Below, piece after piece: positions 1-8,661 of a DNA stretch of 64,000 bases. The first letter of the stretch is position 1; each line of letters opens with the position of its first letter. A program made the position numbers and the translations under genes. The DNA is taken from positions 2,666,001-2,730,000 of the forward strand of contig OZ255630.1 of the NCBI GenBank assembly GCA_965276825.1, written 5' to 3'. The notes beneath the pieces were generated by a model, which made no database searches, was not told the origin of the DNA, and saw only the letters and a program-made list of their open reading frames with translations. The stretch is from G965276765 sp965276825. Its GTDB lineage: Bacteria > Actinomycetota > Acidimicrobiia > Acidimicrobiales > Palsa-688.

Positions 1-437
1 ACCAGCTTGCCGTTCCACTCGGCGGTCTCGAGCGGCCCAGGGAGGGTGTCGGCCACGACCTGCTTGGCCTGGGCGCCGGTCCAGGGCAGGATCCATCCGG
101 CCTCGGAGAACTCGGGCTCCCAGGTGACGTCGAGACCCATGATGTCGATGCTCGAGTCGTGGGCGGCCAGGCGGCGCACCAGCTGCTGGCGCTGCAGGTC
201 GGCGGCGCTCGGCAGCTTGTCGTAGACGATGCGGTACTGGCCGTGCGACGCGGCCGAGCAGGCCGCCGCCGCGTCGGCGGTCGCCGGGGACGAGTCGGGC
301 TCGTTGTAGTAGCTGAGCACGATCGGCCCCGCGCTGGCCGAGCTGCACGCCGCCAGGCCTGTCGCGCTGAGCACCGACGCCGCCGCCAGCGCCGCCGTCC
401 GCCGCCACCTGCTGGTGCCGCAGATCTTCACCTGCAT
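1..437 (-). CDS. Sugar ABC transporter substrate-binding lipoprotein (N-terminal part, cut by the window edge)
   Basis: The first 145 codons of a minus-strand gene are visible and the rest lies outside the window. The ATG is followed by a basic stretch, a short hydrophobic segment and a lipobox (LAAC, Cys about residue 31), so the mature protein should be lipid-anchored outside the cell. The sequence after the Cys (IVLSYYNEPDSS, then a region around DIMGLDVTWEPEF) resembles extracellular solute-binding proteins of family 1, particularly the trehalose/maltose type (LpqY-like). Sugar uptake with a membrane ABC transporter is the likely role. The ligand cannot be judged from this fragment. A G-run lies directly before the ATG, which is close for a ribosome site. 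Confidence 0.7.
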   Translation of the reverse strand, partial: MQVKICGTSRWRRTAALAAASVLSATGLAACSSASAGPIVLSYYNEPDSSPATADAAAACSAASHGQYRIVYDKLPSAADLQRQQLVRRLAAHDSSIDIMGLDVTWEPEFSEAGWILPWTGAQAKQVVADTLPGPLETAEWNGKL

Positions 438-481
438 CCCCCCCGGGCTGATCGCCTTCGGGAGACATTCTTACCCCATCT

Positions 482-3463
482 TCAGCTTCCACCCACAATC
501 CTCCCCCCACGAAGCGACCGGCCGACGTCCGGGGCCCGTGGGGGTCGGTGCGGGAACTCGCAGGCCGGCACGGGCCGGCCGAAGAGGTACCCCTGGCCGA
601 GCTCGATGCCGAGGGTGCGGACCCTGTCGAGCTGGCCGGTCGTCTCGATCCCCTCGGCGATGGCGTCGAGGTCGAGCGCCCGGCAGAGCGTGGCGATGGT
701 CTCGAGGAGGGCGGCCGCTCTCCGGTCGCGGTCGAAGGCGGTGATGAAGGACCGGTCGACCTTGACGAAGTCGAAGGACAGGTTGGCGAGGTAGGACAGC
801 GACGAGGCACCGGTGCCGAAGTCGTCCATCCCGACGCGCAGGCCGAGCGCGCGCAGCTCGTCGATCACCCGGGCGGCGCGATCGAGGTCGGCCATCACGG
901 CGCTCTCGGTGACCTCCAGGTTGACCTGGTAGGGGTGCGCCCCTGTCACCTGCAGCACGCCGGCCACCGTGTCGACGATGTCGGGCTGGGCGAGCTGACG
1001 GGCCGAGACGTTGACGGCGACCGACGAGGTGAGGCCCGAGGCTTGCCATGCGGCCACCTGGCGGCAGGCGTGCTCGAGCACCCATCGGCCGATGGGCACG
1101 ATCAGGCCGGACGCCTCCGCGTGGCCGATGATCCGGTCGGGGCCGAGCAACCCCTCGCTCGGGTGCTCCCAGCGCAGGAGGGCCTCGCTGCCCACGATCT
1201 CTCCCGTGGCGGTGCGCACGACCGGCTGGAAGTGCAGCCGCAGCTCGCCGGCGGCTAGCGCCCGGCGCAGACCGGCGTCGGTGTCGAAGCGCTCGGTCAC
1301 GAGCCGGCGCATGGCGACGTCGAAGATGACCGAGCGGTCCTTGCCCTCCCCCTTCGCCGCGTACATGGCGGTGTCCGCCTGAGCCAGCAGGTCGTGGGCC
1401 GTCAGGGAGGGGTCGTCGGTGACGGCGATGCCGATGCTGGCCGTGACCACGACGCCGTGACCGTCCACCTGGATCGGCTCCGCCACCGTGAGGCGGATCC
1501 GCTCGGCGACGGCCGACGCGGTGGCGGCGTCGGTGTGCTCGCAGAGCACGACGAACTCGTCGCCCCCGAAGCGCGACACCGTGTCGACGCCGCGCAGCAC
1601 GGCGAGGATGCGCCCGGCGACGACCCCGACGACGTGGTCGCCGGCCACGTGGCCGAGCGTGTCGTTGACGATCTTGAAGTCGTCGGTGTCGACGAAGAGC
1701 ACGGCCACGTGGGCCCGCTGGCGCGCCAGGCGAGCCAGGGCGGCGGTGAGCCGGTCGAGCAAGGCGACCCGGTTGGGCAGGCCCGTCAGGTCGTCGTGGA
1801 GGGCGCGCCGGCGCAGCTCCCCCTCCACCCGGTGACGCCCGATGGTTGCGCCGAGGACGTTGGCGGTCACCTCGAGGAAGGACAGGTCGGCGCGGGAGAA
1901 GCCGCCCGCCGCCGTAGACCGCACGGTGAGCACACCGAACGGCTCGGACTTGTCCACGATGACCGTGGCCGCTCCGCTCCGCAGGCCGCGACGCGCGAAG
2001 GCCGGGTCGAGCTCGGCTGGCGTGTCGTCGGCGCCCCAGACGATCGAAGCCCGGTCGCGCAGGGCGGCCGCCGGCATGGTCACCGGCCGGCCGTCGCGCT
2101 CCGGCTCGTAGGGATCCACGAGCAGGGGCGGCCCGACGCGTGCGGCCACGGCGAGCCGGCCGTCGCCGTCCACCTGCAGGATGGCGCAGTGCTCGACGTC
2201 GAGCACCCCGGCGACCAGCTCGACGGCCCGAGCGAACAGGTCGTCGATGGCTCCGCCGCGGAGGGCGTCCCCGCTGAGGGCGGCGACGGCGTCCTGCTGG
2301 GCGGCGCGACGCCGGCGGGCGGTGATGTCGCGGCTGGTGACCACCATCCCGCCGATCGCGGGATCCTCGAAGCGGTCGTGCGCCGTGGACTCGAGCCACC
2401 TCCACGAGCCGTCCCGGTGACGGAACCGGTACTGCACCACCGTGCCGATCTCCCCCCCGGCCGCGGCCGCACCGAAGGCTCTCGCCGTGCCGGCGTCGTC
2501 GGGGTGGACGTGGGCGGACGGGTCGGCGCCGACGAGCTCCTCCGGCGCGTAGCCGAGCAGCCCGGTCACCGCCGGGCTCACGTAGAGGTAGCGCCCGTCC
2601 CTGCCGTGCAGCGTGATGACGTCCCAGGAGTGGGCGACGAGGGACCGCAATCGGCGCTCGCTGGCCTCGACCTGATCCTGGTAGGCGCGCTCCTCGGTCA
2701 CGTCGCGGACGTTGACGACCAGGGCGGCCACGTCGGGGTCGTCGAGCAGGTTGGTGACGACCATGGCCGTCAGCCGCCACGATCCGTCCCGGTGCAACAG
2801 GCGGTAGCCGACCGGGGTGGGGGGCAATGCCTGCGCCAGATGGGTGGCGAACATCATCCCGGCGCGCTCGATCTCCTCGGAGTGGAGGAAGTCGAACACG
2901 GACCGACCCTCGAGGTCGGACGGCAGGTGACCCATCAACCGCTCCGAGGCGGGGGATGCGTAGACGATCCGCGACTCGCGGTCGACGAGCACCGTGAGCT
3001 CCGAGGCCTGGGCCAGCAGTGCCCGGGACCGGCGCTCCGAGCGGTGCAGCGCCTCCTCGGCGGCGGCCGCCTCGGTGACGTCGAGCACCTGGACGAGGCA
3101 GCTGGTGGGCGCGCCGGCGGCGTCCCTGAGCACGGTGAGGGTACGGACGACGACCACGCTCGAGCCGTCGGGGCGCAGATAGCGCTTCCTGTGCTGGTCC
3201 GTCGCCGCCGCTCCCGCGGCCAGCGTCTCGAAGGCCGCCTGCGAGTCGGACCGGTCGTCGGGGTGCGTGAGGTCGACCGCGAGGAGGCCGATCAGCTCCG
3301 GCTCGCTCCGCCCGAGCATGCGGCAGAGCGCCGGGTTGACCAGCTGGTACCGGCCCTCGAGATCACAGATGGCCATGCCGGTGACGGCGTCGTGGAAGGC
3401 GTGACCGGGGACGACGGACCCTCCTGTGCTCACGGCCGCTGACGAGGAGCCACCCGGGGTCAC
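482..3463 (-). CDS. PAS-PAS-PAS-GAF-GGDEF-EAL cyclic di-GMP synthase/phosphodiesterase
   Basis: About 993 residues. Three PAS domains fill roughly residues 25-380, with repeated RDGSWR motifs and the DVT ends typical of PAS-PAC. A GAF domain follows (about 395-560), then a diguanylate cyclase domain with an intact RFGGDEF, then an EAL phosphodiesterase domain with SEALLRW, EVTES, DDFGTG and EGIET. An RGVD lies five residues before GGDEF, matching the RxxD inhibitory I-site. Both catalytic halves therefore look active, so the protein may switch between making and degrading c-di-GMP. No membrane segment is evident, so it probably senses a cytoplasmic signal. The start is uncertain: a GTG at 3463 follows purine-rich sequence, and the frame stays open to an ATG at 3556 that lacks a ribosome site. 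Confidence 0.9.
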   Translation of the reverse strand: MTPGGSSSAAVSTGGSVVPGHAFHDAVTGMAICDLEGRYQLVNPALCRMLGRSEPELIGLLAVDLTHPDDRSDSQAAFETLAAGAAATDQHRKRYLRPDGSSVVVVRTLTVLRDAAGAPTSCLVQVLDVTEAAAAEEALHRSERRSRALLAQASELTVLVDRESRIVYASPASERLMGHLPSDLEGRSVFDFLHSEEIERAGMMFATHLAQALPPTPVGYRLLHRDGSWRLTAMVVTNLLDDPDVAALVVNVRDVTEERAYQDQVEASERRLRSLVAHSWDVITLHGRDGRYLYVSPAVTGLLGYAPEELVGADPSAHVHPDDAGTARAFGAAAAGGEIGTVVQYRFRHRDGSWRWLESTAHDRFEDPAIGGMVVTSRDITARRRRAAQQDAVAALSGDALRGGAIDDLFARAVELVAGVLDVEHCAILQVDGDGRLAVAARVGPPLLVDPYEPERDGRPVTMPAAALRDRASIVWGADDTPAELDPAFARRGLRSGAATVIVDKSEPFGVLTVRSTAAGGFSRADLSFLEVTANVLGATIGRHRVEGELRRRALHDDLTGLPNRVALLDRLTAALARLARQRAHVAVLFVDTDDFKIVNDTLGHVAGDHVVGVVAGRILAVLRGVDTVSRFGGDEFVVLCEHTDAATASAVAERIRLTVAEPIQVDGHGVVVTASIGIAVTDDPSLTAHDLLAQADTAMYAAKGEGKDRSVIFDVAMRRLVTERFDTDAGLRRALAAGELRLHFQPVVRTATGEIVGSEALLRWEHPSEGLLGPDRIIGHAEASGLIVPIGRWVLEHACRQVAAWQASGLTSSVAVNVSARQLAQPDIVDTVAGVLQVTGAHPYQVNLEVTESAVMADLDRAARVIDELRALGLRVGMDDFGTGASSLSYLANLSFDFVKVDRSFITAFDRDRRAAALLETIATLCRALDLDAIAEGIETTGQLDRVRTLGIELGQGYLFGRPVPACEFPHRPPRAPDVGRSLRGGRIVGGS

Positions 3464-3563
3464 CCTCTTCTCTCGGCCATCCGGATCCCGGCTTGAGGAG
3501 GAGGAGCCTAGAGGTCGCCCCCGCCCACCTGTCCACCTCCGCCGGCAACGGCCCATTCGGCGA

Positions 3564-4025
3564 ATGACCCGACCGGGTGCGTCGACGGCCGGCCGGAGGG
3601 GTACCGTTGTCGGCGCGACGTCGGAGGAGATCGCCGACCTGGTGTGCGTACGCCGGGCGCGGGACCGCGTAGACCGCGACTATGCGCAGCCCCTCGATGT
3701 CGTGGCCTTGGCGCGCACCGCGCTGATGTCCCCGGCGCACTTCTCCCGCAAGTTCCGTGCCGCGTACGGCGAGACTCCCTACTCCTATCTCATGACGCGA
3801 CGTATCGAGCGGGCGAAGGCTCTTCTGCGTCAGGGGAGGTCGGTCTCCGATACCTGCGTCGCGGTCGGGTGCACGTCGCTCGGCTCGTTCAGTTCGCGCT
3901 TCACCGAGATCGTCGGTGTGACGCCGTCGCAGTACAGCGGGCGTGACCATCGCGACCTCGAGGTCGTTCCTTCGTGCGTGATCATGGTCGCGACGCAACC
4001 GCGGCGTCGGGCGGTCACGGTCTGA
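3564..4025 (+). CDS. AraC-family helix-turn-helix regulator (single domain)
   Basis: A short AraC/XylS-type protein. Both helix-turn-helix units are visible: DYAQPLDVVALA with SPAHFSRKFRAAYGETPYSY, then RIERAKALLR with CVAVGCTSLGSFSSRFTEIVG. The long ligand-binding half of classical AraC proteins is absent. Single-domain members like this commonly lie just before a glyoxalase-fold (VOC) gene in Actinobacteria, and such a gene follows here in damaged form. The ATG at 3564 has no ribosome site. A GTG at 3642, twelve bases after GGAGGAG, is an alternative that keeps the whole DNA-binding region. The gene is divergent from the c-di-GMP enzyme. Its targets are unknown, and the adjacent VOC gene is the obvious candidate. 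Confidence 0.75.
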   Translation: MTRPGASTAGRRGTVVGATSEEIADLVCVRRARDRVDRDYAQPLDVVALARTALMSPAHFSRKFRAAYGETPYSYLMTRRIERAKALLRQGRSVSDTCVAVGCTSLGSFSSRFTEIVGVTPSQYSGRDHRDLEVVPSCVIMVATQPRRRAVTV

Positions 4026-4041
4026 GCGCGGCCGACCTGCG

Positions 4042-4452
4042 TTGAGGGTCGGCGGCGACGTCGCGTCCGACGGCTTCCGCTGGGTCACCGTTGGTTCCCC
4101 GGGGCAGGACGTCGACATCGTCCTGTCCCAGCCGCACGGCGGCCGTTCGCAGGCGGAGGGCGATGCCCTCCTGTCACTGGTGACGAAGGGGTCGCTGCAG
4201 GCTGCGATCTTCCGCTCCGACGACCTCGACGCCACCTTCGAGAAGGTCCGGGCCTCGGGCGCCGAGGTGCTCCGGGAGCCGGCGACTCAGCCTTGGGGAG
4301 TGCGAGACTGCGCGTTCCGGGACCCCTCGGGCAACCTCGTCCGCATCGCGCAGCCCTGGCCGCTCCCGTCCGCAGATCGCAATCCTCACCTACACCGACG
4401 AAGCGAGACTCATGAAAAGCATGACCTGTGCGCAATTGGGTGGGCCGTGTGA
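4042..4452 (+). pseudogene. VOC/glyoxalase-fold protein lacking its N-terminal strand
   Basis: The readable frame carries the later part of a VOC (glyoxalase/bleomycin-resistance) domain: DGFRWVTVGSPGQDVDIVL, a middle FRSDDLDATFEKV segment, and the typical GVRDCAFRDPSGNLVRI ending. Family members have about 30-40 more residues at the front, including the first metal-ligand strand. Here that part is missing, because the preceding AraC gene stops only 16 bases upstream and the only start is a TTG with no ribosome site. The C-terminus also runs about 25 residues beyond the domain into unmatched sequence. A deletion that removed the junction of an AraC-VOC pair is the simplest reading. A shortened but functional protein cannot be excluded. 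Confidence 0.6.
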
Positions 4453-4524
4453 TTTCCCACTTCACCCACCAGGAGAGGAACCTCCACTGGCGAACCGGTG
4501 TGGGCGATCCCCGGGTTCTGTGGG

Positions 4525-6678
4525 TCATCTCGAGGGGTCTGGCTGCCGGCTGAGGCGGTTGGGCCACCAGGTGCGCCGGTCGAGGCGGAGGATGACGGCG
4601 GGGACCAGCACGCTGCGGACGATGATGGTGTCGAGTAGCACGCCGATGGCGACGGCGACGCCGACCTCGGCGAGTTGGACGGTGGGGAGCTGGATGAGCG
4701 TCACGAACGCTCCGGCGAGGACGACTCCGGCGGCGGTGATGACCCCGCCGGTGACGGCCAGACCTCGGCGCATTCCGGCCTGGGTGCCAGCGGCTCGGGT
4801 CTCTTCGCGGACGCGGGTGATGAGGAAGATGTTGTAGTCGACGCCGAAGGCGATGAGGAACACGAAGATGAACATCGGCACCTGGGGGTCCACACCGGCG
4901 TAGCCGAAGCCGTGGACCCACAGCAGGTTCGACAGGCCGAACGACGCGCCGAAGCTCAGGATGCTCGCCGCGACCAGGACCAGGGGTGCCACGATGGCCT
5001 GGAGGAGCAGGGCGATGAGCACCAGGATCGTGGCCAGGATGAGCGGGACCAGGACGATGTCGTCATGGTTGGCGGCGTTCTGGGTGTCGAGGGCCACGGC
5101 CGGGTCGCCGCCGACCAGGGCGCTCGGTGCGCTGAGGCCGAGACGTTGCCGCAGCTCGGTCACGGCCGCGAATGCCGCCGGGCGGTAGGGCGGCACCGTG
5201 AGCTCGGCGCTGAAGGCGTCTCGGTCCCCGATGCGACGGGTGGCCGACACCGTGGCGATCGAGGGATCGGAGCGGGCCACTCGGACCGCAGCGCCGCCTT
5301 GGGCCGGGTCCACCGCGACGACGAGGGGTCCGAGGGCGCCGGGCGGGAAGTGGGCTTCCAGCAATGTCTCCCCGATCGCACTTTGCGGATGGCCTTTGAT
5401 GTCGGAGATGGGGTTGCTGTCGTAGTGGAACGCGACCAGTCCGAAGCTGAGGGCTACGAGCACCACGACGGTTCCCGCCGCGATCGTTCCGGGACGGCGG
5501 CCCAGCCACTTGCCGACGGTGTTCCACAGCCGGGACGACTCGGCGCCGGCTTGGCCGGGACGGGGGGGACGGGGCCAGAAGACCGCTCGTCCGCCGATGA
5601 GCAACAGGGCGGGTAGCAGGGTGATCTGGGCCACGAAGGCGGCAGCGACCGAGATCGCCCCGATCGGGCCCAGCCCGTGCAGCGACCCGAGGCTGGCGGC
5701 CAGGAGGCAGAGCAGGGCGGCGGCCACGGTGGCCGCGGAGGCGGCCAGGGCGCCGATCGTGGCCTGCAACGCAGCGGCCATGGCCTCCTCGGTGCGGGCA
5801 TGGGTGGGAAGCTCCTCTCGGTAGCGGTGGACGAGCAGCAGGGCGTAGTCGGTGGCCACGCCGAAGACCAGCACGATCGAGATGTCAGCCGAGAGGGTGC
5901 TGACCTCGAGTCCGGTCCCGGCCAGGCCGTAGGCGCCGGCCCTGGCCACCACGACGGCCGCTACGGCCGACAGCACCGGCAGCAGCCACAACAGCGCGCG
6001 GCGGTAGACGGCAAGCAACACCACGATGACGATGACCAGCGACGTGAGCAGCAACTTGGCGGTACCGCCGCCGCCGCGGCTGCTGTCCGCGTTGGCCGCG
6101 GCATCACCGGTCACCGCCGCCTGCAAGCCGACCCGCACCGATCGGGCGTGCGCGGCGACGACGGCTCGCACCGCCTTGACCGCAGTGGCGTCGGCGCTCT
6201 TCCGGCCGCTCGCCGGGGCGGTCACCTTGAAGGAGAACAACGCCGCCTTGCCGTCCCTCGACGACCGCACCGCGCTCGGTGGCCCCAACCCGCCGACCCG
6301 TCCCGCCAGGGAGACGGTCGCGAGGCGGGTCGCGGAGATGGCGGAGCGGTCGGTGCCGGTGAGCCCGCTGGCTCGGACGAACACCACCTCGGCGCTGGCC
6401 GACTCGGGCGCGCCCTTCACATGAGCAGCTGCCTGTTCCAACAGTGCGACCTTCGTCGAGGCTGCCGAGGCGGGCAGGTTGGCGGTGGGGTCGTCGGTCG
6501 TCACTCTCGAAAGGTGAAAGGCGAAGGTGGCGGTGCCGGCGACCACGATCAGCCAGACGACCAGGATCGGCCAGCGCCCCGCCCGCAGCAGGCGCCCCAG
6601 CCGCGTCCGGTCCGACCCGGACCGATCAGCATCCGGTTCCGGAGACGTCGTCGTCGGTACGTGCTCGGGCGGTCTCAC
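4525..6678 (-). CDS. MMPL/RND-superfamily membrane transporter
   Basis: 717 residues with two repeated halves, each a large exported domain plus a bundle of membrane helices, as in MMPL proteins. The proton-relay Asp-Tyr pairs are visible in each half: GVATDYALLLVHRYREE and GVDYNIFLITRVREE. A first helix (WPILVVWLIVVAGTATFAF) follows a polar head. Such proteins use the proton gradient to export lipids or drugs. The GTG start overlaps the stop of the upstream MarR gene by four bases (GTGA), so the two are translationally coupled and the regulator probably controls this pump. The cargo is not predictable from sequence. Confidence 0.9.
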   Translation of the reverse strand: MRPPEHVPTTTSPEPDADRSGSDRTRLGRLLRAGRWPILVVWLIVVAGTATFAFHLSRVTTDDPTANLPASAASTKVALLEQAAAHVKGAPESASAEVVFVRASGLTGTDRSAISATRLATVSLAGRVGGLGPPSAVRSSRDGKAALFSFKVTAPASGRKSADATAVKAVRAVVAAHARSVRVGLQAAVTGDAAANADSSRGGGGTAKLLLTSLVIVIVVLLAVYRRALLWLLPVLSAVAAVVVARAGAYGLAGTGLEVSTLSADISIVLVFGVATDYALLLVHRYREELPTHARTEEAMAAALQATIGALAASAATVAAALLCLLAASLGSLHGLGPIGAISVAAAFVAQITLLPALLLIGGRAVFWPRPPRPGQAGAESSRLWNTVGKWLGRRPGTIAAGTVVVLVALSFGLVAFHYDSNPISDIKGHPQSAIGETLLEAHFPPGALGPLVVAVDPAQGGAAVRVARSDPSIATVSATRRIGDRDAFSAELTVPPYRPAAFAAVTELRQRLGLSAPSALVGGDPAVALDTQNAANHDDIVLVPLILATILVLIALLLQAIVAPLVLVAASILSFGASFGLSNLLWVHGFGYAGVDPQVPMFIFVFLIAFGVDYNIFLITRVREETRAAGTQAGMRRGLAVTGGVITAAGVVLAGAFVTLIQLPTVQLAEVGVAVAIGVLLDTIIVRSVLVPAVILRLDRRTWWPNRLSRQPDPSR

Positions 6679-7223
6679 GTCCCTTCGTCGTCCGCGAGGT
6701 GGTCGGCGTGGCGCAGGTAGTCGCGCATCCGGGGCTGCTCCCCTTCTCTGTCGAGCGCGCCGAGGAGCGTGGACAGACTCTCGAAGCGCTCGGCCCCGAC
6801 CTGTTCTCGGAGCTCTCGCTCGAGGCGACGGGCGGCGGTCCGCTGTGCGGCGAGGTAGTCGCAGGCCCGGGGGGTGAGGGCGACCACCTTCTCCCGACCA
6901 TCGCAGGATGACGCGCTCAGGGTCACGAACCCCCGGTCGCGCAGGCCGGCCACGATCTTTCCTGCGCCCTGGCGGGTGATCCCGAGCTGCCTGCCGATCC
7001 GGGAAGCGGTCACGCCCTCGGAGCCGGCGCAGAGCCGCAGGACACGGCCGTCGGGAAAACCCCGATCAGGGAAGCCGGCGGCCGCCATCTCCTCGTCCAA
7101 ACGCCGCTGGTAACCGATCCAGGCGCGGCGCAGGGCGCCACCCAAGGCGAGAGGTCTCCGGCTGGCTGGCGCTGGACCGCCCCCGGGCTCGTCGGCCGGT
7201 GCACAGGGGCCGGCATCACTCAC
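6675..7223 (-). CDS. MarR-family transcriptional regulator
   Basis: About 182 residues from the GTG at 7223. It has a winged-helix core (VTASRIGRQLGITRQGAGKIVAGLRDRGFVTL) followed by the wing (DGREKVVALTPRACDYL) and a C-terminal dimerisation helix, the standard MarR layout. The frame is open further upstream, but the GTG gives the usual family length and puts a dyad just outside the coding region. The last bases overlap the MMPL transporter start, so the protein is probably the local repressor of that pump. The effector is unknown. Confidence 0.85.
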   Translation of the reverse strand: MSDAGPCAPADEPGGGPAPASRRPLALGGALRRAWIGYQRRLDEEMAAAGFPDRGFPDGRVLRLCAGSEGVTASRIGRQLGITRQGAGKIVAGLRDRGFVTLSASSCDGREKVVALTPRACDYLAAQRTAARRLERELREQVGAERFESLSTLLGALDREGEQPRMRDYLRHADHLADDEGT

Positions 7224-7239
7224 GACCCCACCATCACAT

Positions 7240-7257
7240 TGACAACCACGGTTCACA
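7240..7257. promoter_or_regulatory. Imperfect dyad upstream of marR (candidate operator)
   Basis: TGACAACC and GGTTCACA flank a two-base centre, and six of the eight arm positions are inverted matches. The site lies 16 bases before the marR GTG. MarR proteins commonly bind such dyads and repress their own operon. This is an inference from position and symmetry only. Confidence 0.4.
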
Positions 7258-7388
7258 TCATACGGGGCCACATGGGCAGAGGTCGACCTCACCGCGCTCA
7301 TCTCCGCCCTTCAGGGACCCACTGAGGAAGGGAGCGAGCCGGGGGGGGCGGCGTTGACCAAATGCCTGCCGTCGCTGGAGGCAGACCC

Positions 7389-7429
7389 GGTGGACCAGCG
7401 GCCCCGTTCGGGCGAAGCCGCTGGTCACC
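7389..7429 (-). terminator. Strong stem-loop after tRNA-Tyr
   Basis: GACCAGCGGC (7393-7402) and GCCGCTGGTC (7417-7426) form a perfect 10-bp stem, extendable outward with one bulged G. The loop can itself pair (CCCG/CGGG). The hairpin begins a few bases after the tRNA 3' end on the same strand. There is no U-run, which is usual for high-GC Actinobacteria. Confidence 0.65.
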
Positions 7430-7432
7430 GCC

Positions 7433-7518
<86 letters not shown>

Positions 7519-7718
7519 AGGAGCCCAGGATCGTAGCCGGGGCGTCGGGGACCCGCCCAACCCCGGCGTCGGCGGCGACGGGCACGACGGGAGCCCCGGC
7601 GCGCACCCCGGCCAGGACGGCGATCACCCCGTCTCGGTCGGCCACCGGGGGATTCAGGTCCATCGCCCGAACGATGGACGGGCGGAGGCGCCCGGGGCGG
7701 GGGCGGTAGCTTGGAGAG

Positions 7719-8207
7719 ATGCCTTCGTTCGACGTGGTCTCGCAGGTCGACATGCAAGAGGTCCGCAACGCGGTGGACCAGGCGCAGCGGGAGGTGGCCA
7801 CCCGGTTCGACTTCAAGGACACCGGCTCGACCGTCGAGCTGGCCGGCCTGGAGCTGCACCTCGAGTCCTCCACCGAGGACCGCCTGCGCGCCCTGGTCCA
7901 GGTCATCGAGGAGAAGCTGGTCAAGCGGAAGGTCTCGCTCAAGGCCCTCGACTACGGCAAGGTCGAGGAGGCCTCACGGGGCGCGGCCCGCCAGACCGTG
8001 TCCCTGAAGGCCGGCCTGTCGGCCGACAACGCCAGGGCGGTCAACCGCCTGATCAAGGACAAGGCCGCCAAGGGCATCTCCTCCCAGACCCAGGGAGAGC
8101 AGGTGCGGGTGACCGCGAAGAAGCGCGACGACCTTCAGGCCGTCATCGCTCTGCTGCGCGGCGAGGACCTCGGGATCCCGCTCCAGTACGAGAACTTCCG
8201 CGACTGA
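7719..8207 (+). CDS. yajQ: YajQ-family nucleotide-binding protein
   Basis: 162 residues, the full usual length. It begins PSFDVVSQVDMQEVRNAVDQ and ends DLGIPLQYENFRD, both family hallmarks, with the conserved TRFDFKDTGS segment near residue 30. GGAGAG sits directly before the ATG. YajQ proteins have two ferredoxin-like domains and bind nucleotides; the Xanthomonas member was shown to bind c-di-GMP and act with a transcription factor. That role is not proven here, but a c-di-GMP enzyme and an RsiG-like protein occur in the same window. The gene is monocistronic, downstream of and divergent from tRNA-Tyr. Confidence 0.93.
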   Translation: MPSFDVVSQVDMQEVRNAVDQAQREVATRFDFKDTGSTVELAGLELHLESSTEDRLRALVQVIEEKLVKRKVSLKALDYGKVEEASRGAARQTVSLKAGLSADNARAVNRLIKDKAAKGISSQTQGEQVRVTAKKRDDLQAVIALLRGEDLGIPLQYENFRD

Positions 8208-8219
8208 CTTCTCACCGGG

Positions 8220-8471
8220 TCAGCGGACCCACGTGGCCGCCCGCAGCCGGGCGATGCGCTCGCCGGTCGGCGGATGGTCGCTGAACCATCGACCCAGGCT
8301 GACCCGGCGGCCGGCGAGGGGGTCGACGATGTACATGCCGGCCATCTCCGGCCGGGCGGCGGGCAGGGGGATGCGCTGGCTGCCTGCGTCCAGCTTGGAC
8401 AGCGCCAGCTGCTGGACGGTGGCGGCCAGCGGGGCAAGGATCACCCCGGTCTCGAGGTTGTTCAACTGCAC
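8220..8471 (-). pseudogene. C-terminal fragment of an HtpX-like M48 metalloprotease
   Basis: The 83-residue frame matches only the tail of HtpX proteins: a helix (LAATVQQLALSKLDAGSQRI), then AGMYIVDPLAG, then the diagnostic WFSDHPPTGERIARLR. The membrane segments and HExxH zinc site are missing, and the 190 bases upstream show no trace of them, so it cannot be a protease. A GTG at 8471 has a good ribosome site (GGGAGG, six bases away), so the fragment might still be translated. It most likely remains from a deletion when the neighbouring secreted-protein gene arrived or moved. Confidence 0.65.
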
Positions 8472-8661
8472 GGTCCACCTCCCGTCCCCCCGACCTGACG
8501 GGGAGCGCCCACATTCTGGCTCCGGATCCTGAACGGCAGGCAAGGTCCCCGCCGCGGCCGGCGCCGTCCCGATCCGGACGACGGCGCGCCAACGAGAAGA
8601 TCCACCCGTCGGCGCCGAATGTCGTCTATAGCCGGCCTGCTCCCCGGTCGAAGGGGGGACC

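Noticed and set aside
471..2780. Long open frame opposite and offset to the c-di-GMP enzyme
   Set aside because: It is rich in Arg/Pro/Gly with no domain and arises from GC-biased third positions of the real gene in another frame.
7240..7262. Sigma-70 promoter reading rightward from TTGACA at 7239
   Set aside because: The -35 match is good, but there is no convincing -10 and no gene follows on that strand before yajQ at 7719.
8472..8661. c-di-AMP (ydaO-type) riboswitch before the NlpC/P60 gene
   Set aside because: Such switches control some actinobacterial wall hydrolases, but I could not find the conserved core in this leader; only a weak TATAGC box is visible.
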